Source of the DNA: a virus
IMG/VR virus record: IMGVR_UViG_3300031952_000040
Location: 1 to 42,327 of that record
Length of the DNA: 42,327 bases
Reading direction: 5' to 3' (one strand)
The notes under the pieces are model-generated. The model searched no databases. It was not told the origin of the DNA and saw nothing but the letters and a program-made list of their open reading frames with translations. A program made the translations under genes and the position numbers. Positions 12,673 to 18,830 of this stretch are shown here, one piece after another. The first letter of the stretch is position 1, and the number at the start of each line of letters is the position of its first letter.

Positions 12673-12749
12673 TCTGAGTTTGTGTAGGTCTATTGTACCC
12701 TAGTGGGTGTGTCGAAGAGAACGAAACCTGTTTACTCTGGAGAACTGCA

Positions 12750-12938
12750 ATGGCTGTGTCTGCGACCATCGAAGGCAACGAACTCGTGATTCGCCTTCCT
12801 CTCAACCCGCCTCGGCCCAGCGCCACGGGCAAGACGCTCGTGGTTGCCACGAGCAGCGGCAACAAGGCAACCGAAGCCGTAGTCAACGGCCAGCAAGTCG
12901 TTGTCGGCGTCAACGCCTACATCTACCCGCCCAAATAG
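12750..12938 (+). CDS. Small conserved beta-rich protein (62 aa)
   Basis: ATG 12750 follows CTGGAGAACTGCA. The sequence IEGNELVIRLPLNPPRPSA, GKTLVVATSSGNKAT, QQVVVGVNAYIYPPK recalls a widespread short bacterial and phage family of unknown function. Its 3' end and downstream region are duplicated at 5909-6008. Confidence 0.7.
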   Translation: MAVSATIEGNELVIRLPLNPPRPSATGKTLVVATSSGNKATEAVVNGQQVVVGVNAYIYPPK

Positions 12939-13012
12939 TCAACGAAAGGCAACACTAGGGTACGTCCAGTGTACCCTAGTGGGTGTTGAGATCAATCATC
13001 TTCACTCAAGGA
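12909..13012 (+). repeat. 100-bp duplication, copy B
   Basis: Counterpart of 5909-6008. Here it includes the natural 3' end of an intact gene, so this copy is probably the donor. It contains the inverted half-repeat and the direct repeat (12965) forming an 11-bp palindrome. Confidence 0.85.
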
Positions 13013-13018
13013 TCGACC

Positions 13019-13255
13019 ATGCGAGTATTGGCTAAGACGTTCGGCTGGCTTGTCGTCAGCGGGCTTATCATCTTCATCAGCAACCTGAGCGCTGGGGTCG
13101 ATTGGAAAGTCGCCCTTGTCGGGGCCGCTGTTGCGAAGATCGCCACGACCATTGCCTACTTCTTCTATGAAGTCGGCTTCGAGAAGGCGTGGCAACGTCA
13201 GCCAAAGGCAACGACGGTCACGGCAACGGCAACACCATGCCCTTGCCCTGCTTAG
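13019..13255 (+). CDS. DUF2061-like small membrane protein (78 aa)
   Basis: ATG 13019 is preceded by AAGGATCGACC. Two hydrophobic segments (about residues 8-24 and 30-50) are followed by YFFYEVGFEKAW, recalling the DUF2061 pattern in which a membrane hairpin ends in HE-x-x-W. The Thr- and Cys-rich tail (TATPCPCPA) is unusual. Function of the family is unknown; an inner-membrane location is predicted. Confidence 0.55.
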   Translation: MRVLAKTFGWLVVSGLIIFISNLSAGVDWKVALVGAAVAKIATTIAYFFYEVGFEKAWQRQPKATTVTATATPCPCPA

Positions 13256-13323
13256 GGCTAGTGTACCCTAGAGGGTGTCCAACACGGACGAACGACAACC
13301 CCCTGCGAATGAGGAACTGAGTT

Positions 13324-13731
13324 ATGGCCACTACTGAAGTCAAGCTGGTATCGGAAATCATCGAAGCTGTCCCCGGTGTCAAGCGTGCGTTCCACGTCTT
13401 CACCCCGGCCCTTCAGTATCGCCTTGAGAATAACGCCAGCAACCTGCCAGTGATGGCCCTGCGGTCTTCAATCCACAACTATGGCAAGATGAAGCTCTAC
13501 GCTCGCATCGAATGCCTTGGGCCTTCCAGCCTTGACCCGCTGTTCGGCAACCCGCTGCCCGGCACGGGTGGCCGTGGCGTGGCAATCATGTTCACCGAAT
13601 TCCCCCTGCGGGTTTGGTATCCTGAAGGACAAAAGCCCCCGGCAGTTGACACGCCGGACGGACGCAACCCGAAGGAGATACTTGAGGAAGTCAAGCTCAA
13701 GTATGAACTCGCATTCTACGACGATTTCTAA
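13324..13731 (+). CDS. Hypothetical protein (135 aa)
   Basis: ATG 13324 lies 45 nt behind a repeat, with the leader CCCCCTGCGAATGAGGAACTGAG. Mixed alpha/beta composition with a Gly/Pro-rich middle (GNPLPGTGGRGVAIMF) and an acidic end. Codon choice and SD support it; no family recognised. A strong terminator follows 7 nt after the stop. Confidence 0.65.
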   Translation: MATTEVKLVSEIIEAVPGVKRAFHVFTPALQYRLENNASNLPVMALRSSIHNYGKMKLYARIECLGPSSLDPLFGNPLPGTGGRGVAIMFTEFPLRVWYPEGQKPPAVDTPDGRNPKEILEEVKLKYELAFYDDF

Positions 13732-13738
13732 TCGTCAA

Positions 13739-13770
13739 GAAAGGGCAGCAAGTCGCTGCCCTTTCTTTTT
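13739..13770 (+). terminator. Intrinsic terminator
   Basis: A perfect 11-bp stem GAAAGGGCAGC/GCTGCCCTTTC (13739-13749/13755-13765) then TTTTTG. The spacer GTTTATGTTTGTGTAGG leads to a TCTATTG-type repeat at 13788, matching the cassette seen at 11330. Confidence 0.92.
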
Positions 13771-13852
13771 GTTTATGTTTGTGTAGGTCTATTGTACCCT
13801 AGAGGGTGGCTGGTTGCGGTGAGTGAGTCATGCTCACAACAGGCCCGTGGCA

Positions 13853-13912
13853 GTAAGTTTGGGCGTGGGGGCCGGGTGAAATATCCCGGCCCCTGCAAGC
13901 CCAATCTCACAA
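13853..13912 (+). promoter_or_regulatory. 60-nt two-tier hairpin leader element, copy 2
   Basis: Identical to 11998-12057. It is 44 nt behind the repeat at 13788 and 14 nt before the next ATG, again in a 5' UTR. Confidence 0.8.
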
Positions 13913-13926
13913 AGCAAAGGAATACT

Positions 13927-14130
13927 ATGTCAGGGACTTGGATCATTTCTAAGATCATTCAAGTGAGGATGCGTAACTCGTCAGACGTACTGGACCTGAT
14001 TACGGCACCCAAGAGAATCACGAACAAAGAAGCTGTTGTCGTCGGAGAAACTTACGACGGAAAAGGATACCAGTGTGCGTATTCTTACGATGGAGACCGT
14101 TTCGGACTGTTTGAAATCGAACCTTACTGA
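13927..14130 (+). CDS. Small hypothetical protein (67 aa)
   Basis: ATG 13927 follows AAAGGAATACT behind the duplicated hairpin. Strand-rich sequence (TWIISKIIQVRMRNSS, NKEAVVVGETYDGKGYQCAYSYDGDRFGLFEI) resembles a small beta-barrel. Followed after 13 nt by another gene with its own SD and no repeat between, so the two form an operon. Confidence 0.6.
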   Translation: MSGTWIISKIIQVRMRNSSDVLDLITAPKRITNKEAVVVGETYDGKGYQCAYSYDGDRFGLFEIEPY

Positions 14131-14143
14131 GAGGAGAATTACG

Positions 14144-14350
14144 ATGAGAGATCAATTCAGGAATTATGATCGTTGGAAGTTGAGTAACCGAGAAGATGAA
14201 GAGGATACTGAGAATGCTCGTCTTCAACGTGAAGAGGATATGATGGAGAGGGCTGACGAGGAGAATGATCGAGCAAAGGATGAGGGCCACAACAACGGGC
14301 AAGGGATTCAAGAAGGGCGACCGAGCCAAGGCAAAGGCCGATGCTCGTAG
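14144..14350 (+). CDS. Small highly charged protein (68 aa)
   Basis: ATG 14144 follows GAGGAGAA. It is helical with alternating acidic and basic residues (KLSNREDEEDTENARLQREED), with a Gly- and Lys-rich tail. A coiled coil is likely. The stop TAG opens the repeat at 14352. Confidence 0.55.
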   Translation: MRDQFRNYDRWKLSNREDEEDTENARLQREEDMMERADEENDRAKDEGHNNGQGIQEGRPSQGKGRCS

Positions 14351-14403
14351 GTCCAGTGTACCCTAGTGAGTGTACGAACAACCTCAGAACGGGAGACACT
14401 GCG

Positions 14404-14643
14404 ATGCAATACAACCAACTGACCGATCCTCAACGTGATGCCGTGGCCGCATGGGAGACGGAACACAACGACAACAACGAATACGAGTTTAGCGATAACC
14501 GTCGCTATGCTGTGCCAGAGCAGGCCGAGCAGGTTGCAGCCTATGCCGCAATCAAGGACGATGGCTGCTGTGGCTTCTGCGATGTCGAACTGCAATGCAG
14601 CGATGGCAGCACGCTATGGTATGGCTTCAACTATGGCCACTGA
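14404..14643 (+). CDS. Small Cys-containing hypothetical protein (79 aa)
   Basis: ATG 14404 follows GGGAGACACTGCG. Acidic N-terminal half (WETEHNDNNEYEFSDNRR), then a Cys cluster (DGCCGFCDVELQCSDG) that could bind a metal. It is the last protein gene of the repeat array; a repeat and a hairpin terminator follow. Confidence 0.6.
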   Translation: MQYNQLTDPQRDAVAAWETEHNDNNEYEFSDNRRYAVPEQAEQVAAYAAIKDDGCCGFCDVELQCSDGSTLWYGFNYGH

Positions 14644-14678
14644 TGGTGGCGTAGGTCTAGTGTACCCTATGGTGCATA

Positions 14679-14709
14679 GTGCATGGCATAGACCATGCAC
14701 TTCTTTGTT
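14679..14709 (+). terminator. Probable terminator closing the array
   Basis: GTGCATG (14679-14685) pairs with CATGCAC (14694-14700) and is followed by TTCTTTGTTC. The stem is only 7 bp, so strength is uncertain. Confidence 0.5.
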
Positions 14710-14718
14710 CAATTAAAC

Positions 14719-14734
14719 ATAGGGTACAATAGAC
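14719..14734 (-). promoter_or_regulatory. Inverted TCTATTG-type repeat copy
   Basis: On the minus strand this reads GTCTATTGTACCCTAT. It faces the end of the array. With the copy at 14782-14800 it forms a tandem minus-strand pair, and no minus-strand gene of plausible quality lies immediately downstream. Confidence 0.75.
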
Positions 14735-14781
14735 ATAACAATGTTGCATAAATAAAAATAAAACAATTATGCGAGAAAACA

Positions 14782-14800
14782 TTGGGTACAATAGACCTAG
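14782..14800 (-). promoter_or_regulatory. Inverted TCTATTG-type repeat copy
   Basis: On the minus strand this reads CTAGGTCTATTGTACCCAA, a near-perfect strong-type core. A leftward transcript from here would cross the inverted copy at 14719 and run antisense into the array. Confidence 0.75.
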
Positions 14801-15076
14801 CCACCCCCTCCCCCACGCTATGACTGTGTTTTCCTTTTAATGTCCAAAAGAAAAATTCTGGCCGGGGAAAACAAAAATCGCAAATCGGCAATTTTGAGTA
14901 TGTCCTGGTGCGATTTTGACTTTTTGTGTAAGGCCATCCCGAAAAAAATCGCCGGGGCAAAAATTCTGGCCCTGGTAGGGTTAAATGGCGGGGCCTCTAC
15001 AGTTTAGACATGGACGGCGAACGCATGGTGTTCAGTCCGGTCGTTCAATAAATCCCACATATTTTTTTTTCATTCA

Positions 15077-15082
15077 TATAAT
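15077..15082 (+). promoter_or_regulatory. Possible TATAAT -10 box
   Basis: A perfect TATAAT lies 38 nt before the GTG start at 15121, behind a ten-T tract. No good TTGACA-like -35 is seen at the right distance. Confidence 0.35.
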
Positions 15083-15120
15083 GGTTTATCCAGCGGACCA
15101 TATATGAACGGGCATTTACA

Positions 15121-15420
15121 GTGGTGTATTTTTTGAAGGAACGAAGATTTCGTGGCAACATCAAAATCGGTTATTCAACCATTACAAGAAACAGAGTTTC
15201 TGAATTGCAGGTTGGAAATTCCCAAGAATTGCAAGTTCTATTGGTTGCCGAAGGAGACAGAGGCACAGAAAGTGCCTTACACAATAAGTTCAAGCGATTA
15301 AAAGTTCGTGGAGAGTGGTTCAAGGCTGACAAAGAACTGCTTGACTTCATTGAAGAATTGAAGATGGCTGGACTATGTTTAGTCCAGCCATCTTCACCAT
15401 TCAGAATGGTTGGAATTTAA
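15121..15420 (+). CDS. GIY-YIG-family nuclease, T5orf172/MUG113-like (99 aa)
   Basis: The order VYFL, then IKIGYST, RVSELQVGNSQELQVLLV, E..LHNKFK and RGEWFKAD matches the T5orf172/MUG113 branch of GIY-YIG endonuclease domains: VYF is the degenerate first motif, Glu of TESALH the metal ligand. Such domains make DNA nicks or breaks and are common in phages as free-standing nucleases. Start is GTG 15121; no in-frame ATG exists upstream. The last 15 codons overlap a strong hairpin, and the stop overlaps that of the convergent gene. Confidence 0.75.
   Translation: MVYFLKERRFRGNIKIGYSTITRNRVSELQVGNSQELQVLLVAEGDRGTESALHNKFKRLKVRGEWFKADKELLDFIEELKMAGLCLVQPSSPFRMVGI
15361..15394. terminator. 15-bp perfect hairpin inside the 3' end of the nuclease gene
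   Basis: Positions 15361-15375 pair perfectly with 15380-15394 around TGTT. It lies between convergent genes and could end transcripts from both sides, although neither side has a long T-run. Confidence 0.6.
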
Positions 15421-16679
15421 CCAACGTCCCTGGCTTGTCCCAAAGTTCCATACTGAGGAAGATATTGGTGCAGCTTGGTGACAGCGACCTGAAGCGACTC
15501 CAAATTACTGCGAAGGGTGTGATTGTCCACACTGTTGGCCTGATATGGCCTTCGCTTCGCCGCCGAGTCCCCAATAGCATTCAGTTCTTCTTCCAATGCC
15601 TTCACCTTTTTGGCGAGGGCATTGTCTTGATGCGACTCTTTGAGATAGTTCCAAGCATCTTGGGCGGGAGAAACACTCTTGGTGGGCTTGCCCCGTCCAC
15701 CACGAACAGTCACGACCACCGGATTGCGTTGGAGTTTTTCCAACACCTTCTCTCCATAAGTCGTGTTGGCTTCACGAATAGCCGGAGCTACGATTCCATC
15801 ACAATGGCGACAATCCGTCACCTTGTTGTCTCGGATCAGTCCGACCAACCAGTTGAAGTCTGTCACTTGTCCAGCAATGTCGTCAACCTCATGAGGATGA
15901 GGAACTTTGGGATTGGCCGGACGACGCTGCGTCGGATCGAACTCTCTGAGTTCTGGAGAATATCCAAAGTGAGAGATCAACGTGGGAACGTAGGCGTGGT
16001 GGAATTTACTCCACTGAGTAATGTCATCCAGACCAGACTTCTCGTACCAGATATAACTGTGAATGTATTTCATAGCGGCCTGTTCCGACTGGAACTGAAA
16101 GTTGACCACGATCTTCTTCATGTCCCAGCCGAACTCCGTCAAAGCACGGGTTGCTTCTTTCGCTTTGGCGTAGCTGGCCCATTCCATAGGCCCAGCGATA
16201 TGCCGTTGGGACACAATGGAGAAGATTTGTTCGGCGGTCGTTTCGTTTGGGTAAACGACACACACAGCATCGCCCAGATGGGCGTGACGACGATTGCCTT
16301 CAATGACAACCTTATTGCACAGCCAGAGAGATTCATTCTGACCACCGTGGAGTTCAATACTGGACTCCAGTTGCTTTGAACCTTTCGCCAACTGAGAGTT
16401 TTCTGCTCCGTTGAGTTCGCCTCTCAGGTATTGCTTGATCCGCTTTTGGCCTGCTGCGGTCAGATTCCCATTGATCTTGGCTTTTTCAGCCGCCAGCAAT
16501 CGGGGGTTGTTCGGATCGGTCTTTCTCTCCTCTTCTGCGACCGTAGCAATCAAGACCGGGAGGGTTACTCCCAAGACATGCGTTTCATAGCATCCATGAA
16601 CCTCTTTGAACGGTCCAGTGAAGCGGAAATTGCCAACGCTTACGTCGCCATTTCGGTGAAGCTGCCATTTTTGAGCCAT
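15417..16679 (-). CDS. ParB/Srx-like domain protein (420 aa)
   Basis: ATG 16679 follows GAAAGAGG; a longer in-frame start 17 codons upstream lacks an SD. Residues about 105-175 contain IEGNRRHAHLGD, then ETTAEQIFSIVSQRHIAGPMEW, the signature of ParB N-terminal-like proteins that bind nucleotide and DNA. An HTH-like part and a C-terminal helical region (KKVKALEEELNAIGD) follow. Phage ParB-like proteins can be nucleases, partition or regulatory factors; which is not clear. It lies next to the DNA methyltransferase on the same strand. Confidence 0.65.
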   Translation of the reverse strand: MAQKWQLHRNGDVSVGNFRFTGPFKEVHGCYETHVLGVTLPVLIATVAEEERKTDPNNPRLLAAEKAKINGNLTAAGQKRIKQYLRGELNGAENSQLAKGSKQLESSIELHGGQNESLWLCNKVVIEGNRRHAHLGDAVCVVYPNETTAEQIFSIVSQRHIAGPMEWASYAKAKEATRALTEFGWDMKKIVVNFQFQSEQAAMKYIHSYIWYEKSGLDDITQWSKFHHAYVPTLISHFGYSPELREFDPTQRRPANPKVPHPHEVDDIAGQVTDFNWLVGLIRDNKVTDCRHCDGIVAPAIREANTTYGEKVLEKLQRNPVVVTVRGGRGKPTKSVSPAQDAWNYLKESHQDNALAKKVKALEEELNAIGDSAAKRRPYQANSVDNHTLRSNLESLQVAVTKLHQYLPQYGTLGQARDVG

Positions 16680-16747
16680 TTTTCGATTCCTCTTTCTTGT
16701 CTGTGAAGTTCGCCGCAGGAACACCTCCAATCAGCGTCATGCCGGAA

Positions 16748-17605
16748 CTATACCACTGGAAAAGACTGCTGTAAAGCAGAAGAAGAAGAATTTTGCATCT
16801 GAATTCTGGAGTTTGCCAAAGAAACATACGTTTCAGATTGATCGAACCCGACGTAGTTTCTGCCGTAACTTATTGCAGACAAAGCAGTCTGACCACTTCC
16901 CATGAACGGGTCCAGCACCAAATCCCCTGGTTTGGAAAATGTTTGAATCAACGCATCTGCGATTCCATTTGGAAACATGGCTGGGTGCATGACGCCCTTG
17001 GGCAGAGAACCAACCGCCACTGTAATTACGTCGGAAATTCGACTGGTTCCCGCTTTTAGCTGTTTGATTTGACCATTTGCGGCGATAACTCCTTCGCCAA
17101 ATCTTTCTGATCCCGCAAATCCACCAGTTCGGACAGAACTTTTGTTCCCACAAGCATACAAGTCTATGAACGGCTTGGAACTTTGGGAAAACCAATGAAT
17201 TGATTCCCAAGTGCGTCTAGGTCGAATGTTACTCCCCAAAGGTGGGGCGTCAGGCTTGTACCAAATGAGTTCGTCACATTCCTTCCAGCCATTTTCTCTA
17301 AGGGCGAGTCTGGTGCGGAGTGTGTAATCCGAAATTTGCCCATCTCTAAGATGAGGGCGAATTACGATAAAAACAGAAGCGTCAGGTTTTAATTTAGGTT
17401 TGAGAGCCGACATCCAAGAAACTGTCCATGCGGGAAATTCTGATTCCTTCACTCCTGAGTAAAGGACTGCTCCCGTCGAGGAGTCTCCACTTCTTTGATT
17501 TGCATATGGGGGAGAAGTAACACATAGCCCAATAGATTGATCGTCCAGATTTTTAATTAGGTCTACGCAGTCGCCGCAAATTAACTGATTCATATATTTC
17601 ATCAT
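16748..17605 (-). CDS. DNA methyltransferase, beta class (N4-cytosine or N6-adenine)
   Basis: A 285-residue SAM-dependent methyltransferase. Catalytic motif IV TSPPY is at residues 30-34, and the SAM-binding motif I DPFMGSGQT comes near the C-terminus (about residue 232), the IV-before-I order of beta-class enzymes; YVGFDQS fits motif II. It would modify phage DNA, probably against host restriction; no cognate restriction enzyme is adjacent. The start overlaps the stop of the upstream gene (ATGA), indicating coupling; an internal ATG at codon 5 is an alternative. Confidence 0.88.
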   Translation of the reverse strand: MMKYMNQLICGDCVDLIKNLDDQSIGLCVTSPPYANQRSGDSSTGAVLYSGVKESEFPAWTVSWMSALKPKLKPDASVFIVIRPHLRDGQISDYTLRTRLALRENGWKECDELIWYKPDAPPLGSNIRPRRTWESIHWFSQSSKPFIDLYACGNKSSVRTGGFAGSERFGEGVIAANGQIKQLKAGTSRISDVITVAVGSLPKGVMHPAMFPNGIADALIQTFSKPGDLVLDPFMGSGQTALSAISYGRNYVGFDQSETYVSLANSRIQMQNSSSSALQQSFPVV

Positions 17606-18201
17606 GCAATATATGAATAATCAGAAACATTTTTCATGTAGAGGTTTTTATTTTTTATTTCGGCTTCTTTCCACTTCTTAACAAGCCATTCGGCCCGGAA
17701 TTTGGCGTTGTAGTCCTTCAAGGTGTTTTCTTCTTCGTTTCGCAATACATCCTCATCCCACCAACGCTTGATTCTCTTTGGTTCTGGCTTTGGGTCCAGG
17801 AGTTCCGGCTGCATGTCTTCAGAGAATACAGCATCGTGCATAGGGACGAGTTCGGCAGGTGGAAAGATGGTGTACCAAGGCTTCTCAGGCACACCATCAG
17901 GGAAGTTATTGTAGAAGCTCCCGATTTCATGCTCTAGTCTGCGTTTAATCGCACCACAATACATCTCTGGGTTGTTGAAGTAGTCATTGCCACACCAAGG
18001 CCGTCTCCAGTCTTCTTTCAAAGCCCAATTCCGCATGTGTCCATCAATGTCTGGCAGCTTCTTTTCAGATCGCTTCTGGGAAATCTTCTGATCGGCTTCC
18101 TGCATATATTCGTCAACGTCTACAACCTTGTTGATACGGTTCTTGGCGATATGGGCATCAGCATTTTTGAAATAGTCGTTGTAATCAATCGGTTTGCTCA
18201 T
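17602..18201 (-). CDS. Hypothetical protein, paralogue of the adjacent gene (199 aa)
   Basis: ATG 18201 follows GAAAGGAAAAAG and lies 17 nt inside the end of the upstream gene. It shares a skeleton with that gene: DYNDYFKNADAHIAKNRI near the N-terminus, then ELVPMHDAVF and KRWWDEDVL. The motif DYMDxxxKxADxHIA is repeated within this protein (DVDEYMQEADQKISQKR). The function is unknown. The paralogues and the methyltransferase form one overlapping operon. Confidence 0.7.
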   Translation of the reverse strand: MSKPIDYNDYFKNADAHIAKNRINKVVDVDEYMQEADQKISQKRSEKKLPDIDGHMRNWALKEDWRRPWCGNDYFNNPEMYCGAIKRRLEHEIGSFYNNFPDGVPEKPWYTIFPPAELVPMHDAVFSEDMQPELLDPKPEPKRIKRWWDEDVLRNEEENTLKDYNAKFRAEWLVKKWKEAEIKNKNLYMKNVSDYSYIA

Positions 18202-18763
18202 CTTTTTCCTTTCTGTTAAAGTAATATTCAACTTTCTCGTCAATGGTGGCCCACATTCCTGGTTTATGCCGGAATTCATCCTCAATGACATCATGATCCC
18301 ACCAAAACTTCTCGTGAACTGGCGTCCGAAGCTCCGCATCCTGCACTTCTTCGTCTTTTGGAAAGATTGCATCATGCAAAGGCAACAAGTCCGCTGGAAG
18401 TCCAGTAACTTGCGTCAAGGCATCATAAATTAGACTTTTGTTTTCACGCTTCAATACTTCTGGATTGTCTTTCACGGTATCGTGTAGGAAATGGGTGGGC
18501 TGGGGAGCATCAGAGACGGCGACGGCAAACTTGCGGAACTTCTCTTCAACCGGAGGCACTTCAGAAGTTTCTTTGATTCGCTTCCGAGCGATGTGTTTGT
18601 CTGCTTTCTTGAAGAATTCATCGTAATCTTCGGTGGGCTTTCCAAAGTTTCGATTGTCAAATTCCCGTGGCGTGATTGGATTTGAATAATAGCCAGAGCC
18701 AATAGTGCTGCCACTATAAGAAGTCACAGTATTAGATGGCGAGAACCCTTTTAATATTGTCAT
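18185..18763 (-). CDS. Hypothetical protein, paralogue of the adjacent gene (192 aa)
   Basis: ATG 18763 follows GGGAGAAG. It has a Ser/Gly-rich N-terminal 40 residues absent from its neighbour, then DYDEFFKKADKHIARKRIK, DLLPLHDAIF and KFWWDHDVIED. Tandem duplication followed by divergence is the likely origin. The acidic, Trp-containing C-terminal half may bind a partner. No family recognised. Confidence 0.7.
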   Translation of the reverse strand: MTILKGFSPSNTVTSYSGSTIGSGYYSNPITPREFDNRNFGKPTEDYDEFFKKADKHIARKRIKETSEVPPVEEKFRKFAVAVSDAPQPTHFLHDTVKDNPEVLKRENKSLIYDALTQVTGLPADLLPLHDAIFPKDEEVQDAELRTPVHEKFWWDHDVIEDEFRHKPGMWATIDEKVEYYFNRKEKDEQTD

Positions 18764-18786
18764 ATCTTCTCCCAGGGTAGAGCAAT

Positions 18787-18807
18787 GGTTGGGGAGAAGC
18801 CCCAACC
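18787..18807 (-). terminator. GC-rich intergenic hairpin
   Basis: GGTTGGGG (18787-18794) pairs with CCCCAACC (18800-18807). It lies between two same-strand genes, without a T-run, and may reduce read-through or stabilise the upstream mRNA end. Confidence 0.5.
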
Positions 18808-18830
18808 CTGCTATGCGAAAGCATTATCAA

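Larger units (their letters stand above)
81..14677 (+). repeat. Dispersed intergenic repeat array (about 38 direct copies), candidate promoter/operator
   Basis: A 22-nt element, core TCyAkTGTACCCTA then a looser ngGGTGT, recurs between genes. Plus-strand copies begin near 81, 420, 1199, 1580, 2015, 3314, 3963, 4414, 4748, 4985, 5290, 5827, 5961, 6233, 6660, 7290, 7712, 8035, 8357, 8854, 9141, 9434, 9693, 9842, 10286, 10585, 10890, 11330, 11542, 11975, 12345, 12689, 12965, 13257, 13788, 14352 and 14656. Degenerate copies lie at 6857 (right half only) and 8107. The TAG of the upstream gene is commonly the first triplet, and an SD and ATG follow 20-50 nt later. No -35-like element is shared upstream, because most copies directly abut different coding sequences. 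A phage-specific promoter or a repressor or activator operator are the leading readings; both are inference. Confidence 0.9.
14644..15120. other. Non-coding boundary region between array and right-hand genes
   Basis: No convincing gene. It holds the last direct repeat (14656), a 7-bp hairpin (GTGCATG/CATGCAC, 14679-14700) followed by TTCTTTG, two inverted repeat copies, and an AT-rich stretch with two direct AAAAATTCTGGCC segments (from about 14851 and 14958). TATAAT occurs at 15077-15082 ahead of the next gene. A replication or transcription switch region is possible but unproven. Confidence 0.6.

Noticed and set aside
12356-12913. Minus-strand ORF of 185 codons
   Set aside because: It overlaps a terminator, a repeat and two + genes with good starts; its Val/Phe/Ser-rich composition results from the acidic gene read backwards.
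81-14677. Repeat array as a CRISPR array
   Set aside because: The copies are separated by 60 to 800 nt of coding sequence of different length, not by uniform spacers, and there are no cas genes in the window.
81-14677. Repeat array as an integron with attC sites
   Set aside because: The repeats are only about 22 nt, lack the imperfect paired L and R boxes and GTTRRRY sites, and no integrase was seen; cassette-like organisation alone is not enough.
14709-14960. Minus-strand ORF of 83 codons as a gene driven by the inverted repeats
   Set aside because: Its start lies upstream of both inverted copies and its reading frame passes through them; composition is low-complexity and no SD is visible.
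15375-16379. Plus-strand ORF of 334 codons opposite the ParB-like gene
   Set aside because: The minus frame has a recognisable ParB-like motif, SD and start; the plus frame has no motif and overlaps it completely.
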